A DNA stretch of 64,000 bases. Origin: Streptomyces sp. NBC_00459. GTDB taxonomy: Bacteria > Actinomycetota > Actinomycetes > Streptomycetales > Streptomycetaceae. Each line of letters starts with the position of its first letter. Positions within the stretch are counted from its first letter, which is position 1. The notes under the pieces were generated by a model. The model made no database searches and was not told where the DNA came from. It was given only the letters and a program-made list of their open reading frames with translations. Position numbers and translations under genes: made by a program. This document shows positions 18,184-26,371 of this stretch, one piece after another. Location of the stretch: contig NZ_CP107903.1 in assembly GCF_036013955.1 (NCBI RefSeq), positions 5,518,001 through 5,582,000 of the forward strand, read 5' to 3'.

Positions 18184-19064
18184 ACCAGCCCGCCTTCGAC
18201 CTGGAAGCCGCCGCGCGGACGATACACACCTGGCTCGGCGAGGCCGACCGCGTCCTGATCACCGCCGGGTCCGGACTCAGCGCCGCCGCCGGATACGACT
18301 ACGGCGACGAGGACCGCTTCCGGGAGCTCTTCCCCGCCCTGCACCGCCTCGGCCTGCGCTCCCGCTACCTCGTCGGCGTACCGCTGCCGCCCGAGCTGCG
18401 GTGGGGCTACTGGGCCGTCCACATCGACGACATCCGCTTCGCGACGGACCCCAACCCCCTCTACCAGCAGCTGAGTTCCCTCGTCGGCGACAAGGACCAC
18501 TGGGTGATGACGTCCAACGTGGACGGCCTCTTCGCCCGCAACGGCTTCGCCCCCGACCGGATCTTCACCCCGCAGGGCGACTACGGCCGCTACCAGTGCA
18601 CCGTCCCCTGCACCCCGGCCACCTGGGACAGCCGCCCCCTCGTCGAACGACTCCTCGCCGGGTACGACCCGGCCACCGGCGCCGTCGCCGAGCCCCTGCC
18701 CGACTGCCCGAACTGCGGCGGCGAGGTCGACATCAACGTCCGTATCGGCCCCGAGTTCGTCGACGGCCCCTACCTCCCGGCGGGCCGCCGTCTCGACGAC
18801 TGGCTGGGAACGGCCACCGCCGACACCCGTCTGCTCATCCTCGAATTCGGCGCCGGATTCAACACCCCCGGCGTCATCCGATGGCCGGGCGAGCATCTCA
18901 CCCGCCATTTCCCCCACGCACGCCTCGTACGCGTCAACCCGACCCACCCGGAAACCCCCGCCGACCTCGACGGCCGGACCCTGCCCGTCCCCGTCGAAGC
19001 CGACCACCTGCTCGACGCACTCACCGTGCCGCACCCGGCACCCGAACCTACGGTGGCACCATGA
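18180..19064 (+). CDS. SirTM-type sirtuin (NAD-dependent, probable protein ADP-ribosyltransferase)
   Basis: 294 residues with a Sir2 fold. The NAD-binding segment is ITAGSGLSAAAGYDYGDED (residues 27-45), with TSNVDGLFARNGF at 111-123. Zinc ligands are Cys140, Cys144, Cys176 and Cys179. Where classical deacetylases have the catalytic His (HG), this protein has Gln132-Gly133 (PQGDYGRYQC), the class M pattern. Class M sirtuins ADP-ribosylate proteins instead of deacetylating them. The start overlaps the macrodomain stop (ATGA) and its own stop overlaps the next start (ATGA). No GcvH-L or LplA gene, the usual targets, is present in the window. Confidence 0.9.
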   Translation: MNQPAFDLEAAARTIHTWLGEADRVLITAGSGLSAAAGYDYGDEDRFRELFPALHRLGLRSRYLVGVPLPPELRWGYWAVHIDDIRFATDPNPLYQQLSSLVGDKDHWVMTSNVDGLFARNGFAPDRIFTPQGDYGRYQCTVPCTPATWDSRPLVERLLAGYDPATGAVAEPLPDCPNCGGEVDINVRIGPEFVDGPYLPAGRRLDDWLGTATADTRLLILEFGAGFNTPGVIRWPGEHLTRHFPHARLVRVNPTHPETPADLDGRTLPVPVEADHLLDALTVPHPAPEPTVAP

Positions 19065-19441
19065 GCGACCCGGAGAAGAACAAGGCCACGGCTCAGGCGT
19101 TCTACGACCTGATGTTCAACCAGTGCCGCCCTGCCGAGGCGATCGACCAGTACGCCGGAGACACCTACATCCAGCACAACCCGCACGTCGGCGACGGCAA
19201 GCAGCCGTTCATCGACTACTTCGAGCGCATGGCCGCCGAGTACCCGGGCAAGCGGGTGGAGGTCAAGCGAGCCTTCGCCGAAGCCGACCACGTGATCCTG
19301 CACTGCCACCAGACGTGGCCCGACGAGGAGTACGCCGGCATCGACATCTTCCGGTTCGACACGGACGGCAGGATCGTCGAACACTGGGACGTCCTCCAGG
19401 TGATCCCACCCACTTCCGAGAACGACAACACGATGTTCTGA
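19061..19441 (+). CDS. SnoaL-like / NTF2-fold protein
   Basis: 126 residues, one NTF2-like domain: AQAFYDLMFNQCRPAEAIDQYAGDTYIQHNPHVGDGKQPFIDYFERMA, then ILHCHQTWPDEEYAGIDIFRF and DGRIVEHWDVLQVIPP. It is the last gene of the cassette and overlaps the sirtuin stop by 4 bases. It resembles the second half of the tandem protein at 15970, so a duplication within the operon is likely. The substrate is unknown. The 153 bases after it hold no clear gene. Confidence 0.9.
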   Translation: MSDPEKNKATAQAFYDLMFNQCRPAEAIDQYAGDTYIQHNPHVGDGKQPFIDYFERMAAEYPGKRVEVKRAFAEADHVILHCHQTWPDEEYAGIDIFRFDTDGRIVEHWDVLQVIPPTSENDNTMF

Positions 19442-19594
19442 CCATCAGCCCGGGCAGCCTGCTGGAGGCATTCCTCACCTGGCTGGGCCTGGCGGTCCCC
19501 ATGCTCCTGGATCTGGCCCTGACGCCTTTCTGCCGTCGTTGGGTGACCTGTTCCGCCATCGTCTGCCGGTGATCTTCGCTGATACGGTCCGATC

Positions 19595-20884
19595 ATGCCG
19601 CGCCTGGTGGAAGTCCCTGGGTACGTACGTTTCCTGACGGCCTCCGCTGTGTCTGCGTTCGGTTCTCAGGTCACGGGGCTGGCGTTGCAGATTCTTACCG
19701 CCGTGGCGCTGAGCGCATCCGCCACGGAGGTCGGCATCGTCAACGCCGCCCGCTGGGTTCCGTATCTGCTCTTCGGACTCGTAGCCGGGGTCGTGGTGGA
19801 CCGCTGGCGGCGCAAGCCGATGATGGTCGCCACGGACCTCGCAAGGGCAGTCCTGCTCGGTGCGATACCCGTGCTGTATGCGCTGGATCGGCTCACCATC
19901 CCCGCGCTGTGCATGTTCGTCTTCGCGTTCGGGGTGCTGTCTCTGCTGTTCGAGGCGGCGAACCAGTCGTACGTGCCGCAGCTGGTGCCAAAGGAACTGC
20001 TCAACGCGGGGTACGCCCGTGTGCAACAGGCCGACGCGGTGGCCGGCTCGACCGGCCCTCTCATCGCCGGGGCACTGATCAAGGTCATGGGAGCGCCGCT
20101 TGCCGTGCTGGTGGACGCCCTCACCTATCTGGTGTCCGGCCTGCTGCTCGCCTCGGTGAAAGCGCCCGACCCCGTCCCCGATCGAGGCGCACGGCGCAGC
20201 CTGGGCAGCGAGCTGCGCGAGGGCGTGGCATGGGTCTACCGGCATCGCACGCTGGCGCCCATCGCCCTGACCTCGCACGCGATGCTCCTCTTCAACAGCA
20301 TGGTGACCACGGTCTTCGTGGTCTTCGCCCTGCACAGCCTCAAGATCGGCGAATTCGGTCTGGGGGTCACCTACGCCTGCGCGAGTGTCGGCGTGATACT
20401 CGGCGGTGCGCTCTCCGGTCGCGTGGCCAGAAGACTCGACGTCGGCGCCACCCTGATCACCTTCCGCCTGCTCGCCGCCATCGGCTGGCTGCCCTTGGTC
20501 CTGGCCGAGCGCGGACCGTGGGCACTCGCCTCCGTGTCGCTCGGCTTCTTCCTCGTGTCCCTGGCCATCGGCGTCGAAAGCCCGGTGGAGATGAGCTACC
20601 GCCAGGCGGTGACACCCGATCGGCTGCGCGGGCGGATGAACGCGACGATCCGCTCGATGAACTGGGGAATGGTAGCGGTGGGCGCACCACTCGGCGGAGT
20701 ACTCGCCGACCAGGTCAGCTATCGCTTCGCCCTGTGGATCGGACTGTCCGGAGCGGTCGTCCAGGCACTCGCACTGGCAGTGTCTCGTACCCGCGGGGCC
20801 CGTACCGCCGACGAACTCGATTCCTCGGCAACCGACCTGACACGGCACAGCGCAGAAGCCGCTGCCGGGGAGAGCAAGGACTGA
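19595..20884 (+). CDS. MFS transporter (MdtH/enterobactin-exporter-like)
   Basis: 429 residues with about 12 hydrophobic spans. The MFS loop 2-3 pattern is FGLVAGVVVDRWRRKPMMVATDLARA, near residue 60-85. Features typical of drug or siderophore exporters include ANQSYVPQLVPKELLNAGYARVQQADAVAGSTGP, and PVEMSYRQAVTPDRLRGRMNA in the second half. It stands alone between the cassette and the convergent sigma/anti-sigma pair. The substrate is unknown. The 152 bases between it and the anti-sigma gene show nothing recognisable. Confidence 0.9.
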   Translation: MPRLVEVPGYVRFLTASAVSAFGSQVTGLALQILTAVALSASATEVGIVNAARWVPYLLFGLVAGVVVDRWRRKPMMVATDLARAVLLGAIPVLYALDRLTIPALCMFVFAFGVLSLLFEAANQSYVPQLVPKELLNAGYARVQQADAVAGSTGPLIAGALIKVMGAPLAVLVDALTYLVSGLLLASVKAPDPVPDRGARRSLGSELREGVAWVYRHRTLAPIALTSHAMLLFNSMVTTVFVVFALHSLKIGEFGLGVTYACASVGVILGGALSGRVARRLDVGATLITFRLLAAIGWLPLVLAERGPWALASVSLGFFLVSLAIGVESPVEMSYRQAVTPDRLRGRMNATIRSMNWGMVAVGAPLGGVLADQVSYRFALWIGLSGAVVQALALAVSRTRGARTADELDSSATDLTRHSAEAAAGESKD

Positions 20885-21036
20885 CCAGCTCGCGGTGGCA
20901 ATTTCGGACCCGGGTGGCCCTGGTGCGGGGCGCTGTTCTTCTCCTTCCGCTCGGTCGGTACCCGGAACGGCAACTCTGCGTCGCGGCGGTCCAGTTCCAT
21001 GCATCCGGACCGAGGCGCCGAATCGTGAGAGCGCGC

Positions 21037-22401
21037 CTACATCCGGCTCAGCGAAGCCGCCGCGAACAGCACGTCCCTGATCGCCTCCCTGTCGCCGTCC
21101 TGGCCCGCCGCCGCTTCCTCCGGTGACACATGGCCCGCCGCCAGTTGACAGAACTCCACCCCGTCCAGGGCCACATGGGCCACCTCGTGGGCGGACGAGG
21201 CACGGGCGGCCGGGGAGTCCAGGGGGATCAGCCATTCGCCGCCGCCGGAGCCCTCGATCTCCAGGCGGAGACTGCGGCCGGGCTCGCCGGCCGGGACCAG
21301 GTGGCGGTGCGTCCGGTTCGGTGCGGCCAGGCCTGCCTGGCGGCGGGCGGCCAGTGCCTCCGGGAGCATGCGGGCCGCGAGGTCGATCATGCCGTGGAGG
21401 TGGCGCGGGGCCGGCGGTTCGTAGGGGTAGTCGACCGCGTCCGCGATGTCACCGGCGTGCACCCAGCACTCGAAGGCACGGTCCAACATCGCCTCGTGCA
21501 GGGGCAGTTCGAAGTCGCCGTACGAGATCGGCAGCTTGCCCGAGCCCCCGCCCGCGAACGACACGTTCCGTACGATGCCATGGCTCTGCTCCCGCCACGG
21601 CACCCGTACGGAACGGGTGGGCGGGAAGTACGAGGCACGCCAGTACGCCTCCGTCCGGGACGCGGGATCCGGTGGGACCGGTGTCTTCTGCTCGCCGGTC
21701 AGCGGGTCGTCGAGGCCCAGCGCGACCGCGACCAGGCCGTCCACGCTCAGCAGGTGGGCGATGACACCGGCGACCGTCGTACGGCGGCTCGTCTGCTCGT
21801 CGCCCTCGAACCAGCGCAGGCGCACGGGCGCGTGCCACTCGGAGTCCCCGAAGTCCTGGAGCAGGGCGTCGAGGCGGGCGGTCTCCGCGTCGTACGCGGT
21901 CGCCCACTCCGGGACCGGGATGCGCGGCGGGCGCCGGTCGAGGCAGCCCTCCAGGACCCGGGTGCGCAGGGTCGGGTCCAGGTCGAGGGGCTCCGGGCGC
22001 TGGAGCAGTTCGACGGCCTCGCGCAGCCGCCGGGCCTCGTCCGCGCAGGCACCGCACTCCCCGAGATGCTCCTCGACGGCCAGCGTCTCCTCCGGCGAGC
22101 AGGCGGCCAGCGCCCATGCCCCCAGCAGCGACCTCAGCACGTCGTGTTCCAGGACAAGGGGTACGACGGGCATGCCTGTCGGGGCCGACAGGGGGAGTCC
22201 CGTGTCCTCGACCGGGGAGCGCGGCATCGGTATGCGGGGCGAGCCGTCGTCGGCGCGGTGGGGGGTGCCGGGTTCCGGTCCCTTGCCGTCGCCGTCGCCG
22301 CCAGTGCCGTCGTCAAGGGCGCCGTTGACGACGTCGGGGTCCTGGGGGTCGTACCCCTCGTACTTCTCCCACTCCCCGTCCTCGTGACCCGCGCCGCTCA
22401 C
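21037..22401 (-). CDS. Zinc-finger anti-sigma factor with maleylpyruvate-isomerase-like domain
   Basis: 454 residues. An acidic, Gly-rich N-terminus is followed by a zf-HC2 anti-sigma zinc motif (VEEHLGECGACADEARRL, His-x3-Cys-x2-Cys) near residue 110. A long C-terminal domain of the MDMPI/DinB-like type comes next: ARLDALLQDFGDSEWHAPVRLRWF, then VAGVIAHLLSVDGLVAVALG and FECWVHAGDIADAVDYPY. There is no membrane span, so this is a cytosolic anti-sigma, possibly redox- or zinc-responsive. It overlaps the sigma gene by 4 bases, which makes SigX-type partnership near certain. Confidence 0.88.
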   Translation of the reverse strand: MSGAGHEDGEWEKYEGYDPQDPDVVNGALDDGTGGDGDGKGPEPGTPHRADDGSPRIPMPRSPVEDTGLPLSAPTGMPVVPLVLEHDVLRSLLGAWALAACSPEETLAVEEHLGECGACADEARRLREAVELLQRPEPLDLDPTLRTRVLEGCLDRRPPRIPVPEWATAYDAETARLDALLQDFGDSEWHAPVRLRWFEGDEQTSRRTTVAGVIAHLLSVDGLVAVALGLDDPLTGEQKTPVPPDPASRTEAYWRASYFPPTRSVRVPWREQSHGIVRNVSFAGGGSGKLPISYGDFELPLHEAMLDRAFECWVHAGDIADAVDYPYEPPAPRHLHGMIDLAARMLPEALAARRQAGLAAPNRTHRHLVPAGEPGRSLRLEIEGSGGGEWLIPLDSPAARASSAHEVAHVALDGVEFCQLAAGHVSPEEAAAGQDGDREAIRDVLFAAASLSRM

Positions 22402-23066
22402 ACCGCACCCCCGTATTCGGGGGGTGCGCCCGGTGCGCCGGTGTCGTGGGCCGTGGACAGGAGCTGGAGGCCGAGGCGGAGGCGGCGGCGGGCCTCGGCC
22501 TCCGTGACGCCCAGGTCGGCGGCGGTCTGGCGGTAGTCGCGCCGCTGGAAGTACGCCAGCTCCAGGGCGGCGCGCAGCGGGGCCGGCATCGACGTGACGA
22601 TGTAGTCGGCGCGGGCGGCGACGGAGGCGCGGCGGACCCTGCGCTCCAGTTCCTCCATGGAGCCCGAGGAGGAACCCGTGGAGGAGCCTGTGGCGTCGGC
22701 GTACGTGTCGGCGGAGTCGTCCTCCAGGTGGTCCCGGTTGTCCCGGCCGTCCGGGTCGCCGTGGGCCAGGGCTGCCGTCTCCGTCTGGCGCAGCCGCTGC
22801 ACCGCGAGGCGGTGGGTCAGGGTGGCCACCCAGGAGCGCAGCGGGCCCTGTTTGGGGTCGTAGGCGTCGGGGTGCTGCCAGACGTGGGCGAAGACCTCGC
22901 GGGTGATGCGGTCGGCTGCCTGTTCGTCGGCGAGGACACGGTGGGCCAGGCCGTGCACGAGGGAGGCGAACCGGTCGTACAGCTCACCCAGCGCGGCCGC
23001 CTCCCCGCGCGCGAGCCGCTGCTGCATCTTGCGGTCCCAGCGGGGCGGTGTGTCCCTCTTCGGCAT
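22398..23066 (-). CDS. ECF-type RNA polymerase sigma factor
   Basis: 222 residues. Region 2 is visible as GELYDRFASLVHGLAHRVLADEQAADRITREVFAHVWQHPDAYDP (residues 26-70) with LRSWVATLTHRLAVQRLR. Region 4 is MPAPLRAALELAYFQRRDYRQTAADLGVTEAEARRRLRLGLQLL near 165-208. The linker is unusually long and Ser/Gly-rich (DATGSSTGSSSGS). It is followed and probably inhibited by the overlapping zinc anti-sigma. Together with the STAS gene on the other strand it resembles, from memory, SCO4409 and neighbours. Confidence 0.92.
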   Translation of the reverse strand: MPKRDTPPRWDRKMQQRLARGEAAALGELYDRFASLVHGLAHRVLADEQAADRITREVFAHVWQHPDAYDPKQGPLRSWVATLTHRLAVQRLRQTETAALAHGDPDGRDNRDHLEDDSADTYADATGSSTGSSSGSMEELERRVRRASVAARADYIVTSMPAPLRAALELAYFQRRDYRQTAADLGVTEAEARRRLRLGLQLLSTAHDTGAPGAPPEYGGAV

Positions 23067-23485
23067 GCTGCCCCCTCACCCCCGTACGTCTCGGTCGCGT
23101 CAGTCGTCTCGGTCGTGTGTCTCAGTCGTGCCGGTCGTGCCCGTGCCGTGTTCCTGTCCAGGTCCGGCGGTTGCCCACCCTCTCCTCGAATGTAGTCGGC
23201 CCCCCTGACAGCCCACTCCGCTTTGCGGCATTGTGCGCCTTCCGAAGGGCTTCAGATGGTAGAGAACCAACGGAGATCGACCGATCGCGGCGCAATTTAG
23301 GCAGCTTTCGATCGAATGAGATCGCATGTGACCGAAACCAGTACCCTGCAAACCGCTTGCAAGTCTCTTGCGGTCCGGGTCGAGTCGATGTGCGGTGTTT
23401 GATGGCATGGCTGTTGGGCAGCCGCGTCGACAGGAAGCGTAGGTCGAGCTTCCGTTTCTTCCGGACGAGTCGGACGAGGGGCCTC
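23067..23485. other. Divergent regulatory region, GATCG-rich
   Basis: This gap of 419 bases lies between the leftward sigma gene and the rightward STAS gene. It holds no gene I can support. Notable are repeated GATCG words at 23275-23330 (GAGATCGACCGATCGCGG, then TTTCGATCGAATGAGATCG) followed by CATGTGACC. A related CGATCGAA...TGTGACC string recurs at 29651-29667. GAGGGG just before 23486 is the ribosome site of the STAS gene. Confidence 0.5.
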
Positions 23486-23887
23486 ATGGTGGCGTTCAAG
23501 GTGACCGACGGCGAGCGAGGCGGCTGGACCGTGCTCCAGGTGTCCGGAGAGATGGACCTGGTCACCTCGCCCGAGTTGCGACAGCGGGTGCACGACGCCG
23601 TGGCCGAGGGCCGCCACCGTGTCGTCCTCGACCTCTCCGAGGTCGTCTTCTGCGACTCCAGCGGCGTCGGCGTCCTCATCGCCACCCGCCGCCTGATGCG
23701 CTCCTGCCAGGGCCATCTGCGCCTGATCCTGCCCGCGCAGGGGGCCGCGGAGAGCGCTCACGCCCATCACGTCAACCGGGTCCTCGGCGCCCTGGGAGTC
23801 CGCCGCCTCTTCGACGTCTACGCGGACCTCACCACGGCCGCCGACGAGACGGCGGCCCCGCTCCAGGCGGCCCTCACGCGCGCGTGA
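23486..23887 (+). CDS. STAS-domain anti-sigma factor antagonist
   Basis: 133 residues from the ATG at 23486, which has GAGGGG 5 bases upstream. The STAS core is clear: WTVLQVSGEMDLVTSPELRQRV, then HRVVLDLSEVVFCDSSGVGVLIATRRL, where Asp-Ser-Ser is the phosphorylatable site, and the C-terminal VLGALGVRRLFDVYADL. Such proteins release sigma factors by binding RsbW-like kinases. No kinase is adjacent; an RsbW-like ATPase lies 6 kb away at 30119. The protein may instead act on distant kinases. Confidence 0.92.
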   Translation: MVAFKVTDGERGGWTVLQVSGEMDLVTSPELRQRVHDAVAEGRHRVVLDLSEVVFCDSSGVGVLIATRRLMRSCQGHLRLILPAQGAAESAHAHHVNRVLGALGVRRLFDVYADLTTAADETAAPLQAALTRA

Positions 23888-24125
23888 GGGCCCGCAGTGC
23901 GCATGACCGGCCCCCACGCGCGCGTGACGCCCTTGTCGCGGAATTCCCCCGGTCTTGGTACAGGCGTCGCTTTCCTGCCCCGGCCGCCACCTGCGCGTCG
24001 TACGCTCCGTGCGAGAACCTCGACATGGAGTCAAGGCGCGCAGAGGTGAGACACAGAGCCAAGTCTCAACGTAAAGCGTGTAAGACGCAGGCGTAGGACG
24101 CAGACGTAAGGCAGGCCCGACAGAC

Positions 24126-24659
24126 ATGGTCAGTTCCGAGTACGAACGGAAGATCGCCGCCCGGTTCACCACCTTCGACCAGGACGGCAACGGCTACATC
24201 GACCGGGTGGACTTCAGCGTGGCGGCCAAGGCGCTGCTCGCCGAGTTCGGCACCCCCGCCCGGTCCGACAAGGGCCAGGCCCTCTACAGCGGCGCCGAGG
24301 CCTTCTGGCAGGGCATGGCGGGGATCGCGGACCGGGACGGCGACCAGCGGATCACCCGCGACGAGTTCGTGAACGGCGCGGTGAAGCGGCTGCACGACAA
24401 CCCCGGCCGGTTCGCCGAGATCGCCCGTCCCTTCCTGCGGGCGGCCCTGGCCGTCGCGGACCTGGACGGCGACGGCACGGCGACCCTCGCGGACACAGAG
24501 CGCGTCCTCAAGGCACTCGGCGTGCCCGAGGACATCGCCGCCACGGCCGCCGCGACACTCGACACCGACGCCGACGGCCGGGTCGGCGAGACAGAGATCG
24601 TCGACGCGCTCGCCCGCTACTTCGACGTCTCCGACTCGGACGACGGCGCCGGCTCCTGA
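24126..24659 (+). CDS. EF-hand calcium-binding protein (CabD-like)
   Basis: 177 residues with four EF-hand loops: DQDGNGYIDRVD (residues 18-29), DRDGDQRITRDE, DLDGDGTATLAD and DTDADGRVGETE. The helices between (AKALLAEFGTPA, VNGAVKRLHDNPGRFAE) fit a calmodulin-like or sarcoplasmic calcium-binding protein. It resembles the Streptomyces CabD-type protein placed after a STAS gene, which I recall for S. coelicolor. Only the second and fourth loops end in Glu, so affinities may differ. The last 43 bases overlap the 3' end of the convergent acyl-CoA ligase gene. Confidence 0.93.
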   Translation: MVSSEYERKIAARFTTFDQDGNGYIDRVDFSVAAKALLAEFGTPARSDKGQALYSGAEAFWQGMAGIADRDGDQRITRDEFVNGAVKRLHDNPGRFAEIARPFLRAALAVADLDGDGTATLADTERVLKALGVPEDIAATAAATLDTDADGRVGETEIVDALARYFDVSDSDDGAGS

Positions 24660-26191
24660 GAGGGCCCCGACTCCTGAGAAGGCTCCGAGTAGCGCTCGCG
24701 CAGCTTGTACTTGAGTACCTTCCGCAGGGCCTCGTTGCGCGGAAGGGCGTCCACCACCTCCAGCCGCTCCGGCAGCTTGTGCACGGACAGCCCTTCCGAC
24801 CGCAGGTACGAGGTCAGTGAGGCGAGGGTCAACTCGCCCGCCCCCTCGGCCTGTTCCACCACCGCGCAGACCAACTCCCCGCGCTCCGCGTCCGGTAGCC
24901 CGACGACCGCCACATCACCCACTCCCGGATGCGTGTGCAGCAGGTCCTCGATCTCCTTCGCCGAGATGTTCTCGCCCTTGCGGATGATGACGTCCTTGAG
25001 CCGCCCGGTGAGCACCAAGTGCCCGCTCCCGGTGAGGAATCCCAGGTCACCGGTGCGCAGAAAGCCGTCCGCGTCGAAGGCCTCGGCGGTCTGCGCGGGG
25101 TCCAGATACCCCTGGCACACGGCCTCGCCCCGCAGCCGCACCTCGCCCTCCACCACCCGTATCTCCATCCCCTCCGGCGGACGGCCCTCCGTGGTCGCCA
25201 GGTTCTCGACCGTGTCGTCCGGCGAGCCCATGGTGATCATCGGCACCTCGGTCATCCCGTACCCGTGCGTGAGCTCCACCCCCATCTCCCGTACGACGGA
25301 GTGGTAGACCTCCGGCGGCTTCGGCGCCCCGCCGCCCGCGAGCAGCCGCAGCGAGGGGATCACCGGAACGCCCGGCTGTTTGCGCTGCTCGGCGAGGAAC
25401 ATGGAGTAGAAGGCCGTCGACCCGCCGGCCACGGTCACCCCGTGCTTTCGGTACCCCTCCAGCGCGTCCGGCAGCGCGAACTGCTCGAACATCACCGCCG
25501 GGAAGCCGTACAGCAGGAGCATCACCGTGTAGTCGGGGCCGGCGATATGGGCGTAGGGAAAAGCCATCGAGCCCACGTCCGACTCGGTGAGCCGCAGCGC
25601 GTGCGCGAGGCATGATCCGCCAGCGATGAGCGAACGGTCCGTGTGGAGCACGCCCTTGGGGTCGGAGGTCGTGCCCGAGGTCCAGTAGATCCAGCGGACG
25701 GAGGTGCCGTCGGCGGGCGGGGGCGGCAGCAAGGACGGGTCCGCGTCCGGGAGTTCGTCGCTGTCGTACGCCCGGAAGACGCCCTTCGCGCCGAGCCGCC
25801 GTGCCAGCTCCGTGTGGTCGAAGCCGCGCCACACGCCCGGTACGGCGAAGAACTCCGCCTTCGACTCCCTTAGCGCGAAGCCGACTTCGCGGTCCCGGTA
25901 GAAGGGGATGACCGGTGACTGCACGGCGCCCAGGCGGGCCAGCGCGAAGGAGAGCAGGGCGGTCTCGATACGGGTGGGCAGCTGCCAGGCGACGACCGTG
26001 CCGGGACGTACGCCCATCTCGTAGAGACCCGCCGCCACCCGTTCGGAGCGGGTGCGGAGTTCGCCGAAGGTGAGGGAGCGGTCGTCCTGGAGGAGGACGG
26101 GCCGGTCGGGGGTGAGTTCGGCGCGGCGGGCCACCAGTTCCCAGAGGGTACGGGCCGAACCCAGGGCGTGTGCGGTGTCGACGACGTTCAC
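24617..26191 (-). CDS. AMP-forming acyl-CoA ligase (cyclohexanecarboxylate-CoA ligase-like)
   Basis: 524 residues from the GTG at 26191, preceded by AGGGGGC. It activates an acid to its CoA thioester through an acyl-AMP. The P-loop motif is IYWTSGTTSDPKGVLHTD, then YGMTEVPM (A5) and TGDLGFLTGSGHLVLTGRLKDVIIRKGENISAKEIE (A7-A8), and a C-terminal Lys in NEALRKVLKYKLRE. An in-frame ATG at 26245 lies inside a regulon operator, so the downstream GTG is preferred. The Ser/Pro/Glu-rich tail is unusual. It should be the entry enzyme of the pathway and is divergent from the amidohydrolase. Confidence 0.9.
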   Translation of the reverse strand: MNVVDTAHALGSARTLWELVARRAELTPDRPVLLQDDRSLTFGELRTRSERVAAGLYEMGVRPGTVVAWQLPTRIETALLSFALARLGAVQSPVIPFYRDREVGFALRESKAEFFAVPGVWRGFDHTELARRLGAKGVFRAYDSDELPDADPSLLPPPPADGTSVRWIYWTSGTTSDPKGVLHTDRSLIAGGSCLAHALRLTESDVGSMAFPYAHIAGPDYTVMLLLYGFPAVMFEQFALPDALEGYRKHGVTVAGGSTAFYSMFLAEQRKQPGVPVIPSLRLLAGGGAPKPPEVYHSVVREMGVELTHGYGMTEVPMITMGSPDDTVENLATTEGRPPEGMEIRVVEGEVRLRGEAVCQGYLDPAQTAEAFDADGFLRTGDLGFLTGSGHLVLTGRLKDVIIRKGENISAKEIEDLLHTHPGVGDVAVVGLPDAERGELVCAVVEQAEGAGELTLASLTSYLRSEGLSVHKLPERLEVVDALPRNEALRKVLKYKLRERYSEPSQESGPSQEPAPSSESETSK

Positions 26192-26231
26192 GTTGCCCCC
26201 TGTGGCTGAGGAAACAGGTAGCTGAACAGAT

Positions 26232-26250
26232 AACTGACGAACCATCAGAT
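26232..26250. promoter_or_regulatory. Operator copy 1 (upstream of acyl-CoA ligase)
   Basis: AACTGACGAACCATCAGAT, one mismatch from the family AACTGACGNNCCGTCAGAT. It overlaps the in-frame ATG at 26245 of the ligase frame and lies about 40 bases before its GTG start. Confidence 0.7.
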
Positions 26251-26319
26251 TGTGCGGGGAGCGTAGGGCTTCACGCCTTGTCGGTCCATAGGTGCGGGAC
26301 TAACCTTCTAGAGGTGTGG

Positions 26320-26338
26320 AACTGACGGTCCGTCAGAT
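26320..26338. promoter_or_regulatory. Operator copy 2 (upstream of amidohydrolase operon)
   Basis: AACTGACGGTCCGTCAGAT, the most symmetric copy (CTGACGG/CCGTCAG around a central T). It is 33 bases before the amidohydrolase ATG and 70 bases from copy 1, in the ligase/amidohydrolase divergent promoter region. Confidence 0.75.
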
Positions 26339-26371
26339 AATCATCACCAGCTGGCCAGGCGGAGGGGACCC

